Source: ZC4RG30 sp964632365
Lineage (GTDB): Bacteria; Pseudomonadota; Gammaproteobacteria; Steroidobacterales; Steroidobacteraceae
Length of the DNA stretch: 26,400 nt
Reading direction: 5' to 3'
Assembly (NCBI GenBank): GCA_964632365.1
Contig: CAZWDR010000029.1
Location: forward strand, 1-26,400
Part shown: positions 23,602 through 26,400 of the stretch, one piece after another
Numbering within the stretch: the first letter of the stretch is position 1
Layout: every line of letters starts with the position of its first letter
Made by a program: the position numbers and the translations under genes
The notes under the pieces: model-generated
The model's input: the letters and a program-made list of their open reading frames with translations, nothing else
Database searches by the model: none
What the model was told of the DNA's origin: nothing

Positions 23602-25536
23602 ATGCTCCAGAACATCGGCGACAAGCTCAAGGGCCAGGGCGACGGCAGCGGTCGCGCGCATCGCTGGGGCTGGTACCTGATCATCGGCGCGCTGATCCTG
23701 GTGTTCGCGGCGTGGGGGCCCTACACCGTCGTGGACCTGTCCTTCGGCCAGAGCGGCTACGCCGTGAAGGTCAATGGCGAGGAAGTGCCCGCCACCGAGA
23801 TCAACGAATTGTGGCAGCGGCAGCTGCCGCAGCTGATGGAGGCCTATGGCGGCGAGCTCAGCGATGAGCAGCGCACGGCGCTGCAGCGCGAGCTGCTGGC
23901 CCTCACCGTGCGCGAGCTGGTGACCACCCAGCATGCCCGCGAGCTCGGGCTGGAGGTCTCCGACGCCGAGGCCGCGCGGGCCTTCCGCGAGGAGGAATCC
24001 TTCCAGATCGACGGCCAGTTCAATGTGCGCGAGGCCCAGCTGCGGCTGGCCAGTGCCGGCATCAGCGAGCAGGCCTACCTGAACGACCTGAAGCAGCGGC
24101 TGCTCACCAACAAGCTGCTCGGCGTCATCGGCGTGTCCGACTTCCTGACCCCGAGCGAGAGCCGGCGCCTGCTGGCGCTGATGGATGAGGAGCGGCAGGT
24201 GAGCTACGTGCTGGTCGATCCGAAGGAGCATGCCGGCAATGCCCCGGTCGAACCGGCTGCCATCGAGGCCTGGTACCAGTCGCACCAGGAGGAGTTCGCG
24301 GTGCCCGAGTCGGTGCGTCTGGCCTACGCCGAGCTGTCACTGGCCGATGTGTCGAGCTCCGTCGTCGTCACGGACGACGAGGTGCGCGAGCGCTATGAGC
24401 GCGACAAGGACCAGTATGTGCAGGCCGAGACGCGCCAGGCCCGCCACATCCTGATCGACGTCAGTGATCCGGCGAGCGATGCCGAGCGCGCCGCGCTGGC
24501 GCAGGACCTCTACAGCCAGATCCAGGGCGGCGCGGACTTCGCCGCACTGGCCCGCGAGCACTCGGCCGATACCGCCTCGGCGGCCGAGGGCGGCGATCTG
24601 GGCTGGGCAACGCGCGATACCTACGTGCAGGCCTTCGGCGACAAGTTGTTCTCGATGAGTGCGGGGGAGGTCAGCGAGCCGGTCAAGACCGAGTTCGGCT
24701 ACCACATCATCAAGCTGGAGGGCGTGCGCCCGGCCAGTGGCCGCAGTTTCGATGACATGCGTGCCGAGATCGGCCAGCAGCTGCGCAACGAGAAGTCGAT
24801 CGCGGCGTTCAACCGCGAGCAGGATCGTCTGCAGGAGCAGCTGGAATCCGGCGGCGCCAGCCTCGATTCGCTGGTGCGCGAGTTCAACATGCGCCGCGGC
24901 GTGGTCGAGAATTTCGAACGGGGCGCCGGCGGACTGCCGCTGGGCTCCGATGCGCTGCTGAACCGCGAGGTGTTCAGCGAGGCGCTGGTCGCGCAGCGGC
25001 GCGTGGGCGGCCCGGTGCAGCTGTCGGAAGATCGCATCACCGTGTTCCAGGTGGAGGAGCACCGCCCGGCCAGCACCCGCCCGCTGGAGGAAGTGCGCAG
25101 CGAGATCGTGGAGGCGCTGATCCGCGAGCGCGGCGCGACCGCCGCGTTCGAGGCCGCCACCCAGGCAAAGGCGCAGCTGGAGAGCGGACGCAGCATGTCC
25201 CAGGTCGCCGCGCAGCTGAAGGGCAAGGCCGAAGGCCCGCGATACGTGTCACGCAATGCGCCGGACCTGCCGGTGGAGCTCGCCGAGGCATTGTTCGAGT
25301 CGCCCCGGCCATCGGCCGACGCGCCGGTGCGCGAGGCCCTGCGGCTCGAGGACGGCACCGTCGCGCTGTTCGAGGCCACTGACACGCGCGTCGGCGGCCA
25401 GCTGGACATCCCGCAGCTGGTGAGCCTGCGGACGCAGCGCGAGCTGCAGCGCTACACGCGGCGTGACATCGAGGCCTACATCAGCGCGCTGGTGCGCGAT
25501 GCCAAGGTGCGCGAGAACCCGGCGGCGTTCCAGTAA
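23602..25536 (+). CDS. ppiD: Periplasmic chaperone / peptidyl-prolyl isomerase PpiD-like
   Basis: 644 residues with the PpiD architecture. A short cytoplasmic N-terminus and one membrane anchor (about 22-42, WGWYLIIGALILVFAAWG) come first. An N-terminal SurA-like chaperone segment follows (about 55-270, with VKVNGEEVPATEINELWQRQ), then a parvulin domain (about 276-372, QARHILIDV to FGYHIIKLEGV), and a C-terminal helical part with ARTRPLEEVR-like repeats. PpiD sits at the Sec translocon and helps newly exported proteins fold. The start at 23602 has GGGAAG a few bases upstream; the open frame back to 23446 overlaps the previous gene. It converges on fabI, as in other gammaproteobacteria. Confidence 0.92.
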   Translation: MLQNIGDKLKGQGDGSGRAHRWGWYLIIGALILVFAAWGPYTVVDLSFGQSGYAVKVNGEEVPATEINELWQRQLPQLMEAYGGELSDEQRTALQRELLALTVRELVTTQHARELGLEVSDAEAARAFREEESFQIDGQFNVREAQLRLASAGISEQAYLNDLKQRLLTNKLLGVIGVSDFLTPSESRRLLALMDEERQVSYVLVDPKEHAGNAPVEPAAIEAWYQSHQEEFAVPESVRLAYAELSLADVSSSVVVTDDEVRERYERDKDQYVQAETRQARHILIDVSDPASDAERAALAQDLYSQIQGGADFAALAREHSADTASAAEGGDLGWATRDTYVQAFGDKLFSMSAGEVSEPVKTEFGYHIIKLEGVRPASGRSFDDMRAEIGQQLRNEKSIAAFNREQDRLQEQLESGGASLDSLVREFNMRRGVVENFERGAGGLPLGSDALLNREVFSEALVAQRRVGGPVQLSEDRITVFQVEEHRPASTRPLEEVRSEIVEALIRERGATAAFEAATQAKAQLESGRSMSQVAAQLKGKAEGPRYVSRNAPDLPVELAEALFESPRPSADAPVREALRLEDGTVALFEATDTRVGGQLDIPQLVSLRTQRELQRYTRRDIEAYISALVRDAKVRENPAAFQ

Positions 25537-25545
25537 GGACGTCCG

Positions 25546-25578
25546 GATGGCAGCGCCCGCCGACAGGCGGGCGCCATC
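25546..25578. terminator. Hairpin between convergent ppiD and fabI
   Basis: GATGGC (25546-25551) and GCCCGCC (25555-25561) pair with GGCGGGC (25566-25572) and GCCATC (25573-25578), leaving a three-base bulge and a GACA loop. It begins ten bases after the ppiD stop. A second, weaker stem (CCCGC 25595-25599 with GCGGG 25614-25618) lies nearer the fabI end. Together they probably terminate both convergent transcripts, though T-tracts are lacking. Confidence 0.55.
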
Positions 25579-25626
25579 GCTGGTTGAAGGAAGACCCGCC
25601 GCGTTTCCCCGCAGCGGGCGGCCGGC

Positions 25627-26400
25627 TCAGCCCTCGGCTTCGCCGGGGAAGCTCATGCCCACTGTGCTGAATCCACCGTCCACGTAGAGGATCTCGCCGG
25701 TCACACCACTGGCCATGTCCGAACACAGGAAGGCGGCGGCCTTGCCGACATCCTCCTGGGTCACGTTGCGGCGGATCGGCGACGCCTGCGCCACATGCGA
25801 GAGCATCTTGCGCAGGCCAGGGATGCCGGCCGCCGCGAGCGTCTTGATGGGGCCGGCGGAGATGCCATTGACCCGGACGCCCTTCGGGCCGAGGTCGGCG
25901 GCCAGGAAGCGCACGTTGGCCTCGAGGCTGGCCTTGGCCAGCCCCATCACGTTGTACGCCGGCACCGAGCGCACCGCCCCGAGGTAGGAAAGGGTCAGCA
26001 CGGCGCCCGCGCGCCCGGCCATCAGCGGCGCCGCGGCCCGTGTCAGCGCCGTGAGGCTGTAGCTGGACACCTCGTGTGCCACCGTGAAGGCCTCGCGCGA
26101 GGTGCTCGAGACGAAATCCCCGGCCAGGGCCTCGCGGGGTGCGAAGGCCACGGCATGCACCAGCACGTCGAGTGTGCCCCACTGACTGCCGAGCGCGGCA
26201 AATACGTCCGCGACCTGGCTTTCGACCGTGACATCCATCGGCAGCACGATCTTCGAGCCCACCGATGCGGCCAGCGGCTCGACGCGGTCCTTGAGCTTCT
26301 CGTGGCCGTAGGTGAAGGCCAGTTCCGCGCCCTGCTCGTGCATGGCCTGCGCGATGCCCCAGGCGATCGAACGGTCGGTGGCGACGCCGACGATCAGCGC
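25627..26400 (-). CDS. fabI: Enoyl-[acyl-carrier-protein] reductase FabI (5' end outside window)
   Basis: 257 residues in frame, running off the window edge; only a few N-terminal residues should be missing. The visible N-terminus ALIVGVATDRSIAWGIAQAM is the NADH-binding start of FabI. The catalytic Tyr and Lys are in AYNVMGLAK (Tyr-X6-Lys), preceded by the conserved LSYLGA. The SAGPIKTLAA segment is the substrate-binding loop, and the C-terminus contains ILYVDGGFS. FabI reduces trans-2-enoyl-ACP in the last step of fatty-acid elongation and is the triclosan target class. An internal ATG at 26343 is not the true start, because the Rossmann motif lies upstream of it. Confidence 0.95.
   Translation of the reverse strand, partial: ALIVGVATDRSIAWGIAQAMHEQGAELAFTYGHEKLKDRVEPLAASVGSKIVLPMDVTVESQVADVFAALGSQWGTLDVLVHAVAFAPREALAGDFVSSTSREAFTVAHEVSSYSLTALTRAAAPLMAGRAGAVLTLSYLGAVRSVPAYNVMGLAKASLEANVRFLAADLGPKGVRVNGISAGPIKTLAAAGIPGLRKMLSHVAQASPIRRNVTQEDVGKAAAFLCSDMASGVTGEILYVDGGFSTVGMSFPGEAEG

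Overview
This is a GC-rich window from a proteobacterium, most likely a gammaproteobacterium. The marker content supports that: a complete minCDE set, a PpiD-type chaperone convergent with a FabI enoyl-ACP reductase, an Rnk domain, homospermidine synthase and two TonB-dependent receptors. No rRNA, tRNA, CRISPR array, transposase or integrase is visible. Coding density is high and many genes overlap by 1-4 bases.

Layout. (1) 16-804: FkbM-type methyltransferase. (2) 1066-6680: a TonB-dependent receptor, a convergent cytochrome P450, an MFS transporter and a divergent LysR regulator. This looks like an uptake-and-oxidation cassette for a hydrophobic or aromatic substrate that I cannot identify. 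(3) 6784-9185: homospermidine synthase, translationally coupled to a protein that fuses a GNAT acetyltransferase to a complete Rnk. (4) 9296-9946: membrane-anchored SAM methyltransferase. (5) 10010-11901: minC, minD and minE on the minus strand. (6) 12014-13027: extended SDR (epimerase/reductase). (7) 13205-21812, all on the minus strand: a probable eight-gene operon. Its order is ECF sigma factor, TonB-dependent receptor, heavy chain of a TTQ amine dehydrogenase (MauB/AauB type), MauE, MauD, TTQ light chain (MauA/AauA type), c-type cytochrome, and a Tat-exported molybdenum hydroxylase large subunit of the IorB type. (8) 22154-23527: a divergent 457-residue protein with one CXXCH haem site, of unknown function. 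(9) 23602-25536: PpiD-like periplasmic chaperone/PPIase. (10) 25627-26400: fabI, cut by the window edge.

The most interesting region is 13205-23527. The TTQ dehydrogenase would oxidise a primary amine in the periplasm to an aldehyde and ammonia. MauD and MauE would fold and cross-link the cysteine-rich light chain. The adjoining cytochrome and Mo-hydroxylase could take electrons and oxidise the aldehyde further. Several parts are non-standard: no MauG, MauF or cupredoxin lies between the housekeeping genes that bound the cluster; the Mo subunit has no [2Fe-2S] partner; the light chain has Ser where the family has a conserved active-site Asp; and regulation appears to depend on a sigma factor without a visible anti-sigma factor.

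At the level of expression signals, four genes (P450, lysR, the 9296 methyltransferase and minC) have a -10-like hexamer only 6-10 bases before the start codon and no Shine-Dalgarno sequence, which suggests leaderless or near-leaderless transcripts. Strong hairpins lie at 944-964, 9201-9218, 18844-18867 and 25546-25578.
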